A stretch of DNA of 64,000 nucleotides from Phormidium tanganyikae FI6-MK23 (GTDB lineage: Bacteria > Cyanobacteriota > Cyanobacteriia > Leptolyngbyales > Leptolyngbyaceae): contig JAHHHU010000011.1 in the NCBI GenBank assembly GCA_019359175.1, forward strand, positions 1-64,000, written 5' to 3'. The notes below the pieces were generated by a model. It made no database searches and was not told the origin of the DNA. It was given only the letters and a program-made list of their open reading frames with translations. Below, in pieces: positions 55,151-63,141 of this stretch. Each line of letters opens with the position of its first letter. Position 1 is the first letter of the stretch. A program made the translations under genes and the position numbers.

Positions 55151-57106
55151 CTACCCTGACTTCTCCTCATCCTGATGTGAAATACTTGCACTCACCGCAT
55201 CTACAAAATCTGTTACCGCTTGTACCAACGGTTTCGGTAAATGATTGCGGAACCAGTGATACACATACAGCAACGTCAACCCATTTACTTTCTTCTGAGT
55301 AAACAACTCTTCCTGCAAATCATTCAAATGCTCTAAAGCACGATGTCTCACCTCTTTTGGAGCTTCCGCACTCACCTGAGCGCGTAACTGATTAAAGTTC
55401 TGCTGCAACGAACTCAAATCCGATTGATTCGCAGACATCTCCGCGATCGACGAAATGTAAGTGCCTTTCTCATCCACACTCGTAATCGGAAGCACTTTCA
55501 AATGTTCAGCATATTGTTTCTCACGCCGGATCTGATCGAGTAAACGCTTGACCTGCATGTGATCTGGCTCGATCGCATACGCTTCCTCTAACTGTGCGAG
55601 TGCATCATCATTCTCACCTAAGTTGTGTAGTTCCTCAGCATAGTCATACAGCACTTCAACATAGTTATCTCGCACTCGCACCGCATCGACTAGATACGCA
55701 CGCTTGTAGTACTTCAATGCTTGAGGAAACTGCCGCAGCTCAGCTAAGCTATCTGCTAGCTCAAACAATGCCTCAAAATGATTTGGATTGAGCCTAAGCG
55801 CTTCGTTTAGCAAGTTGACAATCTTCGGTGTTGTTCCTCGAAGACGAGCAAACTTTACCGTTTCGTACAATGTTTGTGCTTTCGCATCGAGGTCTTCTAG
55901 TTCGCGGAGTTCGCGGCGGATCGGATGACGCTGCACGAGCCAGCGACGCACTAGCTCGATCGAGACTCGATAGGTCGAAATCGAAGGCGGCATCGAAACG
56001 CGACGTTCTCCCGATCGAATCCCAGAACGGTTTCCAGTCGATCTGAGAAATCGCCAATCGACTAAGTGAATTAAACCATTGCGAATGGATTCGGTCAGTT
56101 CGACTCCGCATTCGCGCAACAGTTCTAAAGGTTCAACCTCGCTAAAGTCTAAGCTTGCAATCTCAGGATATTCGAGGTGACGAGCACGAGGCACTTCAGC
56201 CGCCGCAGAAAACACGACTCGTTCCGGTAGCGGAATCCCTTCCCAAAACCAGCCTAAGCCTCCTTCACCGAGTTCGATTGCGCGTTCCACATTCGCTCTC
56301 ACATCCGATCTCGTCACTCGCCAGCGGTTTTCTGCTCGCGCACTCGTAAACAACGCAAAACAAATGACTTGAGTGAAATAAGGATGTCCCGCAGAGAGAT
56401 CTAAAATCGCATCGATCGCGTCTAAGTCATACTCCAGCACTCCCTTTGCGGGAACGGTGATCAGTTGTTCGGCGCTTCGACGATCGAGCAATCCCACTTC
56501 TTGATTCGGGGCTTCTCGAAACAAACTCAGCATTGCGGGCAAATCGTCTAACTGTCGCCCGACCACCGGAATCAGGTAAAGATTCGGAAATTCATACACA
56601 CCCGCTTGCAAAAAGTGAAACAGATGCCCCGCTGCGTTATCAACTTCCAGATTGTAAAGCGAGTCAAACTCATCGAGCAGCAGCACAATGTTCTCAACTG
56701 CCAACTCGCGCCGCAAATCTGGGATAAACTGCCGCACAAACAATCGGGGGTCGCGCTGAAACTCTGCGATCGAGGGCGGCACGAGCCGATTTCCGAGCCA
56801 ATCGAATTGCTGCACTGCATCCCGCGCCAACTCGTACAGCACTTCACCAACGGGTTTGCGGCTATCTCCCTCTAAAGATAAGGGCACAAATGCGAACCCT
56901 TTAAGGTCTATCGATCGAGGAATTTGCGCCAAAACCGATGATTTTCCAATGCGTCGCTGTCCGTGCAGCAAAATCACCTGCGATCCTTGCAACAGATTGT
57001 CCGCGATGAACTCAAATAAGCGATCGCGTCCGAAAAAGCGGTCAGGCTCAGTAATCGGACGACCAATAATATATGGATTTCTTCGTTGCTCGATCGAGTA
57101 AGTCAT
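55151..57106 (-). CDS. AAA-like ATPase with C-terminal TPR repeats
   Basis: The product (651 aa) starts NPYIIGRPITEPDRFFGRD and has the archaeal-type P-loop LLHGQRRIGKSSVLAQIP (residues about 43-60) and Walker B IVLLLDEFDSLYN near 165. A winged-helix-like segment follows (about 300-390), then TPR-like helices around 420-540 (NEALRLNPNHFEALFELAD, LEEAYAIEPDHMQVKRLLD). It resembles STAND NTPases that switch on ligand or partner binding. The preceding gene is another P-loop ATPase 33 bases upstream. Confidence 0.82.
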   Translation of the reverse strand: MTYSIEQRRNPYIIGRPITEPDRFFGRDRLFEFIADNLLQGSQVILLHGQRRIGKSSVLAQIPRSIDLKGFAFVPLSLEGDSRKPVGEVLYELARDAVQQFDWLGNRLVPPSIAEFQRDPRLFVRQFIPDLRRELAVENIVLLLDEFDSLYNLEVDNAAGHLFHFLQAGVYEFPNLYLIPVVGRQLDDLPAMLSLFREAPNQEVGLLDRRSAEQLITVPAKGVLEYDLDAIDAILDLSAGHPYFTQVICFALFTSARAENRWRVTRSDVRANVERAIELGEGGLGWFWEGIPLPERVVFSAAAEVPRARHLEYPEIASLDFSEVEPLELLRECGVELTESIRNGLIHLVDWRFLRSTGNRSGIRSGERRVSMPPSISTYRVSIELVRRWLVQRHPIRRELRELEDLDAKAQTLYETVKFARLRGTTPKIVNLLNEALRLNPNHFEALFELADSLAELRQFPQALKYYKRAYLVDAVRVRDNYVEVLYDYAEELHNLGENDDALAQLEEAYAIEPDHMQVKRLLDQIRREKQYAEHLKVLPITSVDEKGTYISSIAEMSANQSDLSSLQQNFNQLRAQVSAEAPKEVRHRALEHLNDLQEELFTQKKVNGLTLLYVYHWFRNHLPKPLVQAVTDFVDAVSASISHQDEEKSG

Positions 57107-57139
57107 ATAAGCAAGTAGCTTAACCCGCTCTGATTATCC

Positions 57140-58435
57140 CTACATGAATCCGATAGACAGGGCAGAAGTTATTTTGCCCAGCCAAGCTAGAATTGGTGGC
57201 ACTTCTTCTTTGTTTTGCCACAGCCAGCGAATGGCGCTCGTCACCGTTTCCGCTTGCCGACGGCTCATGAGATTTAGAAATGTACGTTGACGGGCTTGCA
57301 GTGCTTCCTCATCACTATTTTCGATTTCTTTAATCACCCACCATTCCATCAGTGAGGACGCAAAGCGATATTGCTTCTTACCCTCTTTCACCTGGTAGAT
57401 TACGACCCCACGTTCTTCGAGATCCCTCAATTCTCGCTCTTTTTGACTGAAAATAACATCCGTATCCCCTAAGTCATAACGTTTCTTCAGTAACCGTCCT
57501 TTCAGGTGGGTCAGTGCGAGCAGCATCAGCAGGGTTTGTTCGGTTTCGCTAGAAAAGTTCCAATTGTCCTCGAAGTAGTGTTCGGTGGCACGCTGAAATT
57601 CGGCAGCGAAGGCATCGGGATCAGGGAGCCGATTGGCGCGAAATTCTCGAAACAGTAGGTATCCTGCCACTTGCAGCAGTGCCGGACTGCCATCCGCGAT
57701 ATCGCGAATTCCGTCTTTGAGTGCAGGGGTCAGGGGCAATCCACCCAAAAGCGCAGCGGCATCGGTTTCATTAAAGGGTTTGAGCGGCTGAAATAGGTAG
57801 TGATTGTACCAGGGGGATTCGCCGGGTTTGAGCTTGATTCCGGCTTCGTTGAGACGACGGAGTGAAGTGACGATGCTGGCAAGGTACTGGCTTTCTTTGG
57901 CATGAGAGGCAAGATTGCGGCAATCGCTTAGAAAGTTGGCGGCATCTTGTTCGGTGTAGCTTGGATTCGGCTGAAGAGCGACATCGTAATCGTCAATGAG
58001 TAACAGGAGAAATTTCTCTCTTTTACCTAACAGTCGAAGAATCGATCGCAGATTGTCTTTACTTGCAGTTTGTCGATCGAGATAGTCTTCGACTTCTTTC
58101 TGGATTTCCGGTTCATCAGTCAGTGCCTCTTTGAGCAACAGAAAAACTTCGCGCCAAAAGTTTGCAGCGTTAAAAGGACTGACACCGAGACAACTCAACA
58201 GCACGATCACCGCTTTGGTCGGGTCTTGTGCCCGAAATGTCCAGGTCTGCGGAGCCGCGATCATTTCGAGAAACGAGGTCTTTCCAATCCCAGAACCGCC
58301 CCAAATTGCGAGATGCCCTCGACTGAGAATCTGATCGAATGCCGTTTCGATCTCGTTGCCGTGCCCGATAAAGAGCAGTGGCGAAACGGGTTTTCCAGGA
58401 ACGTAGGGATTTCGCAAAAATGGGGATTCAGTCAT
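57140..58435 (-). CDS. P-loop ATPase, STAND/archaeal-ATPase type
   Basis: The product (431 aa) starts NPYVPGKPVSPLLFIGHGNE and has P-loop LAIWGGSGIGKTSFLEMI (about 42-59), Walker B FLLLLIDDYDVAL near 148 and a C-terminal winged-helix-like part with DLEERGVVIYQVKEGKKQYRFAS. It begins like the downstream ATPase (NPYxxGxP, then a GR/GH element and P-loop), so the two are probably related in function. They form a two-gene unit. Confidence 0.82.
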   Translation of the reverse strand: MTESPFLRNPYVPGKPVSPLLFIGHGNEIETAFDQILSRGHLAIWGGSGIGKTSFLEMIAAPQTWTFRAQDPTKAVIVLLSCLGVSPFNAANFWREVFLLLKEALTDEPEIQKEVEDYLDRQTASKDNLRSILRLLGKREKFLLLLIDDYDVALQPNPSYTEQDAANFLSDCRNLASHAKESQYLASIVTSLRRLNEAGIKLKPGESPWYNHYLFQPLKPFNETDAAALLGGLPLTPALKDGIRDIADGSPALLQVAGYLLFREFRANRLPDPDAFAAEFQRATEHYFEDNWNFSSETEQTLLMLLALTHLKGRLLKKRYDLGDTDVIFSQKERELRDLEERGVVIYQVKEGKKQYRFASSLMEWWVIKEIENSDEEALQARQRTFLNLMSRRQAETVTSAIRWLWQNKEEVPPILAWLGKITSALSIGFM

Positions 58436-58488
58436 GGCAAAAGTAGCGATCGTACTGTTCGATCCTAGCGGCGATCGCTCAAACTGTG

Positions 58489-59451
58489 CTACGCCTTTCC
58501 GTTCCCAACTTCAACTAAAGCTTTGTCGATCGCTTTAATTCCCGCTAAATCCAGAATTTCGGGAATCAAATCTTCGCGCTTCACCGCCATCAAGTGAACG
58601 CCTTGACATAAATCTTTCGCGAATTTTACTTGTTCCGCCGCGATCAGCATTCCTTCTTGGAGTGGGTCAGCCGCTTTTTCTAATCGATCGATAATATGCT
58701 CCGGAATATTCACGCCCGGAACCGCACGATTGATAAATCTGGCATTCTTCGCAGATTTGAGTAAGAAGATCCCCGCAAGTACAGGCTTATCGCAACCCGC
58801 AGCGATCTGACTCATGAATTGATCTAAGCGATCGAAGTCTGTAATCAACTGACTTTGGAAAAACTGTGCGCCAGCGGTTACTTTTCGCTCGAATCTTTTT
58901 TGCAATCCTGACCAACTGCCACACTGCGGATCGACTGCTGCTCCTACGAACAAATCGGTTTCGCCATCGGTCAGCGTCTTATCATTCCAATCATTCCCGT
59001 CGTTCAGCTTGCCAATCATCTGCAAGAGTCGGACTGATTCGAGTTCAAACACTGCCTTCGCTTCAGGATGATCGCCCGCTTTCACCGGATCGCCTGTGAG
59101 TGCGAGAACGTTCCGAATCCCCAACGCATGAGCGCCAAGTAAATCCGCCTGCAATCCGATCGCATTACGATCGCGACAAGCGACTTGATAAATCGGCTCA
59201 ATCCCTTGTTGTAACAACAGTGCTGCTGAGACGAGCGCCGACATCCGCATCACTGCACGACTGCCATCGGTAATATTCACGCCATGAACGCGACCCTTGA
59301 GCAACTGCGCCATTGCCACCATATGAGTTGCATCTGTGCCCTTGGGGGGTGCGACTTCAGCGGTGATGAGAAATTCACCTTTGCGGGCGGCGGTGCGGAG
59401 GGCGGATAAAGGGGCGTGACCGAGGGGGGACGAGAATTGCGGGTAGGTCAT
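58489..59451 (-). CDS. metF: Methylenetetrahydrofolate reductase
   Basis: The product (320 aa) starts with a barrel strand FLITAEVAPPKGTD (active-site glutamate), then GVNITDGSRAVMRMS, NVLALTGDPVKAG and FVGAAVDPQCG, as in MetF-type flavoenzymes. FFQSQLITDFDRLDQF and PVLAGIFLLKSAKNARF follow. It makes 5-methyl-THF for methionine synthesis. Confidence 0.9.
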   Translation of the reverse strand: MTYPQFSSPLGHAPLSALRTAARKGEFLITAEVAPPKGTDATHMVAMAQLLKGRVHGVNITDGSRAVMRMSALVSAALLLQQGIEPIYQVACRDRNAIGLQADLLGAHALGIRNVLALTGDPVKAGDHPEAKAVFELESVRLLQMIGKLNDGNDWNDKTLTDGETDLFVGAAVDPQCGSWSGLQKRFERKVTAGAQFFQSQLITDFDRLDQFMSQIAAGCDKPVLAGIFLLKSAKNARFINRAVPGVNIPEHIIDRLEKAADPLQEGMLIAAEQVKFAKDLCQGVHLMAVKREDLIPEILDLAGIKAIDKALVEVGNGKA

Positions 59452-59581
59452 GAGCGATCGTGGTTTGCGACTTCTTGGTTTAGCGTATCGGGGATCGTTG
59501 AGGTTTTTGAAGTCACTTGCCGAAACCTTTACACAAGGGATAACGAATCAAGAAGAAATTCGTAAAGTTACGGTCGGTTTT

Positions 59582-60619
59582 CTAGCTCGGCAAGGTGTAG
59601 CCCATTGCTTTTTTTGCTTTGCTCAAGGTCTGATTGGCGACTTCAGAGGCTTTTTCTCGCCCCGATCGTAGAACGGATTCGAGATAGCTTTGGTCGGCTC
59701 GAATCGCGTGATATTTTTCTTGAATCGGTTTGAGGGCGGCGATTGTCGTTTCGGTGAACAAGGGTTTGAATTGCCCCCAGCCCATCTCTTGACATTCGGC
59801 AGTGACTTCATCTTTTGTTTTACCCGACAAAAGCATATAAAGCGTCAGTAGGTTGGTACATTCTGGACGCGTGGGATCGCCAAAGGTCAAGCCCCGAACC
59901 GGATCAGTCTTACATCGCTTGATTTTGTTTTGAATCACGTCGGGCGGGTCGAGCAGATTGATTCGGCTCAGTTCGGACGGGTCAGATTTCGACATTTTTT
60001 TCGTGCCGTCGGTCAAGCTCATCACTCGTGCGCCATCAGCTCGAATTAGGGCATCTGGGCGTTTGAGAACTGGAGCTTCGGGCGTGGTGAATTTGAAATT
60101 AAAGCGATCGACTAAATCGCGGGTCAGTTCCAAATGCTGCTTTTGATCTTCGCCTACTGGAACTTTATCCGGTTCATACAGCAAAATGTCCGATGCCATC
60201 AAAACTGGGTAAGTGAGCAACCCTGTGCCGACATCCTGACCTTGTTTCACCCGTTTTTCTTTGAACTGAATCATATCTTCGAGCCAGTTTAGCGGCGTGA
60301 TGCAACTCAGCAACCAAGCAAATTCTGCATGGGCGGGGACGTGAGATTGCACAAAGATCGTGGTGTGTTCTAGATTGAGTCCGCAAGCAAGGTAGAGCGC
60401 AGCAACTTCGTAAGTATTTTCGGCTAAAGTTGCGCGATCGTGCGGTACGGTGATCGCGTGAAGATCAGCAAGGAAAAAATAGTTCTCATACTGGTCTTGC
60501 CCTTCAACCCAGTTACGAATGGCTCCCAAATAGTTACCGAGATGAAGATTTCCGGTGGTTTGAACGCCAGAAAGAACCCGCTGCTTAGTCATACCGTTTT
60601 GAGTTAGAGAAATCGCCAT
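59582..60619 (-). CDS. trpS: Tryptophanyl-tRNA synthetase
   Basis: The product is 345 residues from the ATG at 60619; an ATG at 60592 (MTKQRVLSGVQ) is also possible. Class I motifs are visible: TGNLHLGNYLGAIRNW (HIGH-like) and KKMSKSDPSE (KMSKS), with the tryptophan pocket MASDILLYEPDKVPVGEDQ. It charges tRNA-Trp in the cytoplasm. Confidence 0.96.
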   Translation of the reverse strand: MAISLTQNGMTKQRVLSGVQTTGNLHLGNYLGAIRNWVEGQDQYENYFFLADLHAITVPHDRATLAENTYEVAALYLACGLNLEHTTIFVQSHVPAHAEFAWLLSCITPLNWLEDMIQFKEKRVKQGQDVGTGLLTYPVLMASDILLYEPDKVPVGEDQKQHLELTRDLVDRFNFKFTTPEAPVLKRPDALIRADGARVMSLTDGTKKMSKSDPSELSRINLLDPPDVIQNKIKRCKTDPVRGLTFGDPTRPECTNLLTLYMLLSGKTKDEVTAECQEMGWGQFKPLFTETTIAALKPIQEKYHAIRADQSYLESVLRSGREKASEVANQTLSKAKKAMGYTLPS

Positions 60620-60733
60620 CGTTACAGTTTAAGGCGTTATTTGCGAAAAAGCGGTACGAATAGGTCAATTGCTGCTCAGAAATAACCCCCTGAAACTAAT
60701 CGTTTATGAGCCAAATCAAGAGGTGATCGAACA

Positions 60734-61048
60734 ATGGATACCAGAACCCAAGAGCATGAGCGAGACATTATCGAGAAAGTTTTAACTGATTATGCAGCAG
60801 TTCCGTATGCGAATAGTCCGGTTCAAACGGTTCCGGTGTTTGATCGACAACGCGATCGATATCTCTTGATGAACATTGGATGGGAACCCAATCGATATAA
60901 TCATGGTTGCCTGATTCACATTGATCTCATCGGGAATAAACTTTGGGTTCAACGCGACGGAACCGAGGAAGGCATTGCAATGGATTTAGAAGCCGCAGGA
61001 ATTCCGAAAGAGCGAATCGTACTCGGCTTCAAACCTCCAGAAGTTTGA
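60734..61048 (+). CDS. xisI: XisI-like protein, without xisH
   Basis: The product (104 aa) has DIIEKVLTDYAAVPYANSPV, RDRYLLMNIGWEPNRYNHGC and HIDLIGNKLWVQRDGTEEGI, the conserved body of XisI, named for fdxN-element excision in Anabaena. XisI usually follows xisH (a PD-(D/E)XK-like partner); here the upstream gene is the divergent trpS. It may be an orphan antitoxin-like half of a pair. A possible hairpin (CCTTTAC/GTAAAGG) lies just after the stop. Confidence 0.85.
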   Translation: MDTRTQEHERDIIEKVLTDYAAVPYANSPVQTVPVFDRQRDRYLLMNIGWEPNRYNHGCLIHIDLIGNKLWVQRDGTEEGIAMDLEAAGIPKERIVLGFKPPEV

Positions 61049-61248
61049 CCCTTTACCGGATACGCCGTTACGTAAAGGCTACTCATGTGATCGGAGAATT
61101 TCATCGAATGTTCTGCGATCGCACTTCTCAACTAAGAACGATCGATTGATACCGCGTCAACACACTGATCGATAAGCCAGCTCCTGGCATCGGGCTAAGA
61201 AAGTTGTACGGCTTTATTAAGGTAGGTAGCATCGCTATCTCATCCCGT

Positions 61249-61620
61249 TTGACCAAAAGCTTTACTTAGTTAGAGACAAGTTCAACTTACTTGACCAAAA
61301 GCCTTTCTCAATTAGAGATAAGTTCAACTCGTTTGACCGAAAGCCTTATTCGCTTAAACATAACTTCAACTCAGTTGACCGAATCCTTTGCTCGGTTAGA
61401 CACAAGTTCAACTTAGTTGACCGAAAGCCTTGGTCGGTCAGATACAAACCTAACTCGGTTGATTGAAAGCTTTACTCAGTTGAACTCAAGCTCAAGTCGA
61501 TCGAATAAATTCTCTCCGTATAATGCCCAAGCTAAATCTAAGTTTATTCAAACTTCACGCAATCCTCCTTACTTTCTCCCAGGGTTATCAATGCCGCAGA
61601 TCGTTAGAGTGCGACTGTAA
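61249..61620 (+). pseudogene. Decaying tandem 42-bp (14-codon) repeat, old coding repeat protein
   Basis: Six copies start with TTGACC/TTGATT at 61249, 61291, 61333, 61375, 61417 and 61459. In one frame each reads like LTESFTQLDTSST(Q/R): LTKSLSQLEISSTR, LTESLIRLNITSTQ, LTESLGRSDTNLTR, LIESFTQLNSSSSR. Two copies have TAG where others have a CAG or CGG codon, so the frame is broken. After the last copy the frame runs on to 61620. The repeat length and hydrophobic spacing suggest a helical or coiled-coil protein. Confidence 0.7.
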
Positions 61621-61643
61621 AACAGTTCAGGAGTGCATTCACC

Positions 61644-62030
61644 ATGCCACGCCAAAAGCTCAACGCTGACCTTCTTAACAAAGCGAACCAACGCGCCGTT
61701 AACTTACAAGCGATCGATGCACAGCTCGATCTCGGTCGCGGCTTAACTCTCGAAGCCTATCTTTCCGCGATCGCAAAACACAAAACCAATCTCGACGACT
61801 ACAACCGCACCCTTTCCGCGATCGAACAACTTTCACGCGCTGTCGAAGACTCCGAGAAGACTTTGAAAGATCTCACCGAACGGATGCTGCTCGGCGTAGC
61901 GGCTCACTACGGCAAGGAAAGCGAAGAATATGTGATGGCAGGAGGCGCACGTAAGAGCGATGTCGCGTACACGCTATCAAAAGCCAGAATGGGAGCCTCG
62001 ACCAAGAAGAAAGCATCAGAAGCCGCCTAA
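61644..62030 (+). CDS. Conserved cyanobacterial protein of unknown function
   Basis: The product (128 aa) is mostly helical: DLLNKANQRAVNLQAIDAQL, LTLEAYLSAIAKHKTNLDD, a coiled segment (TLSAIEQLSRAVEDSEKTLKD) and LGVAAHYGKESEEYVMAGGA, with a basic end (KKKASEAA). AGGAG lies about 11 bases before the ATG. I do not know its function. A very strong terminator follows. Confidence 0.65.
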   Translation: MPRQKLNADLLNKANQRAVNLQAIDAQLDLGRGLTLEAYLSAIAKHKTNLDDYNRTLSAIEQLSRAVEDSEKTLKDLTERMLLGVAAHYGKESEEYVMAGGARKSDVAYTLSKARMGASTKKKASEAA

Positions 62031-62055
62031 TCGACTTGAAATCTGGTAACGCATG

Positions 62056-62091
62056 ACCACATTGCTCGATCGAGCAATGTGGTTTTATTTT
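62056..62091 (+). terminator. Intrinsic terminator after the helical protein
   Basis: ACCACATTGCTCGA is followed directly by its reverse complement TCGAGCAATGTGGT (28 bases, perfect), then TTTATTTT. It lies 25 bases after the stop codon. Confidence 0.9.
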
Positions 62092-62132
62092 GCAATTGTT
62101 CCGTAGGTAGTGTGGTGATTGCAATAGAACAA

Positions 62133-62222
62133 TCAAAGAAGTTCAACGAATTCATCTACACTCACACCAATTTGGCGAATAATAGCTCGTAAAGATGAAG
62201 CATCCAGCGTAGAATTGAATCT
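62133..62222 (-). pseudogene. HicA-like toxin, C-terminal remnant on the opposite strand to hicB
   Basis: The minus strand reads TLDASSLRAIIRQIGVSVDE then FVELL and stops at 62133-62135. This is the end of a HicA toxin, whose last helix usually reads LRxILRxAGISVEEFxxLL. A TAG precedes the fragment and the catalytic histidine part is missing. It lies 130 bases before hicB but faces the other way. Confidence 0.6.
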
Positions 62223-62348
62223 CTACTTCCAGCAGAAACCACACCCAAATGAGCCAGATTCAAACGCTACACCAAGAAGCAACGGATTTAGCCGAAGCAG
62301 CCGCGATCGCTCGTTTAAGAGGTGCTTCTGGTGAAGATGGAGGTCAAT

Positions 62349-62561
62349 ATGCAGATTAAATATGAACTGATTATTTATTGGAGCGAAGTGGATCAGGCTT
62401 TTATCGTTGAAGTACCAGAACTGCCTGGATGTGCGGCAGATGGTGAAACTTACCAAGAAGCGGTGCAGAACGTTGAAGTGGTGATTCGAGAGTGGATTGA
62501 AACGGCACAGGTATTAGGTCGATCGATTCCAGAACCGAAAGGTCGTCTGATGTTTGCTTGA
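62349..62561 (+). CDS. hicB: HicB-family antitoxin
   Basis: From the ATG at 62349 (MQIKYELIIYW) the protein is 70 residues; GGAGG 6 bases upstream decides this start over 62322. It has IVEVPELPGCAADGETYQEA, the standard HicB fold, and ends with a short tail (RSIPEPKGRLMFA) without an added ribbon-helix-helix. It normally neutralises HicA. No intact hicA is seen in the neighbouring DNA. Confidence 0.88.
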   Translation: MQIKYELIIYWSEVDQAFIVEVPELPGCAADGETYQEAVQNVEVVIREWIETAQVLGRSIPEPKGRLMFA

Positions 62562-62579
62562 GTGATTTATGCGATCGCA

Positions 62580-63077
62580 ATGATTGAGATTAGACCAATT
62601 CAGCAACAGCAGATTGACCAGGCTAAGCAAGTTGTCACCACAGTTTGTTTAGAAATCTGGCACGATTTTATAACTAAAGAGGATTTGAACCACTATGATT
62701 CAATGTCCGATATTAATTATGTACGATCGCACTATTTCGATAATCACGGTACGTTTTTAGTTCTAGTCGATCAAGGTCAAGTTGTAGGGACTGGAGCAAT
62801 CCGAAAACTTGATCGTGGAATCTGCGAACTCAAAAGGATGTGGTTTCTCAAGGAGTATCGAGGACAAGGCTGGGGCTGGAAAATGGCTCAAATGCTCTTC
62901 GATTTTGCTAAGCAGGCGGGCTACCGGAAAGTAAGACTTGACCTTGCAAATGAAGCGCGACAGTTACAAGCGGTCAAATTTTATCAAAAGCTTGGCTTCT
63001 ACCCGATTGAGAGATACAACGATAGTCTCTGCACTGTATTTATGGAAAAATCGCTGGAGACAATTCAAGAACAGTAG
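62580..63077 (+). CDS. GNAT-family N-acetyltransferase
   Basis: The product (165 aa from the ATG at 62580, MIEIRPIQQQQID; the frame opens 6 codons earlier) has LKRMWFLKEYRGQGWGWKMA, the R/QxxGxG/A acetyl-CoA loop, and KFYQKLGFYPIERY near the end, as in GNAT enzymes. It should acetylate an unknown small molecule or protein. It follows hicB by 18 bases. Confidence 0.88.
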   Translation: MIEIRPIQQQQIDQAKQVVTTVCLEIWHDFITKEDLNHYDSMSDINYVRSHYFDNHGTFLVLVDQGQVVGTGAIRKLDRGICELKRMWFLKEYRGQGWGWKMAQMLFDFAKQAGYRKVRLDLANEARQLQAVKFYQKLGFYPIERYNDSLCTVFMEKSLETIQEQ

Positions 63078-63141
63078 CCAAACTTCTGAATATTCATTTA
63101 GAGAACCTAGCGATCGCCCAAATTCAGACGATCGCTAATTT

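Noticed and set aside
61050-61078. CCTTTAC/GTAAAGG hairpin after xisI as a terminator
   Set aside because: The stem is short with a long loop and there is no T run after it.
62249-62359. 36-codon frame MSQIQTLHQEATDLAEAAAI overlapping hicB
   Set aside because: The composition is protein-like, but there is no ribosome-binding site and no family match, and its end overlaps the clearly supported hicB start.
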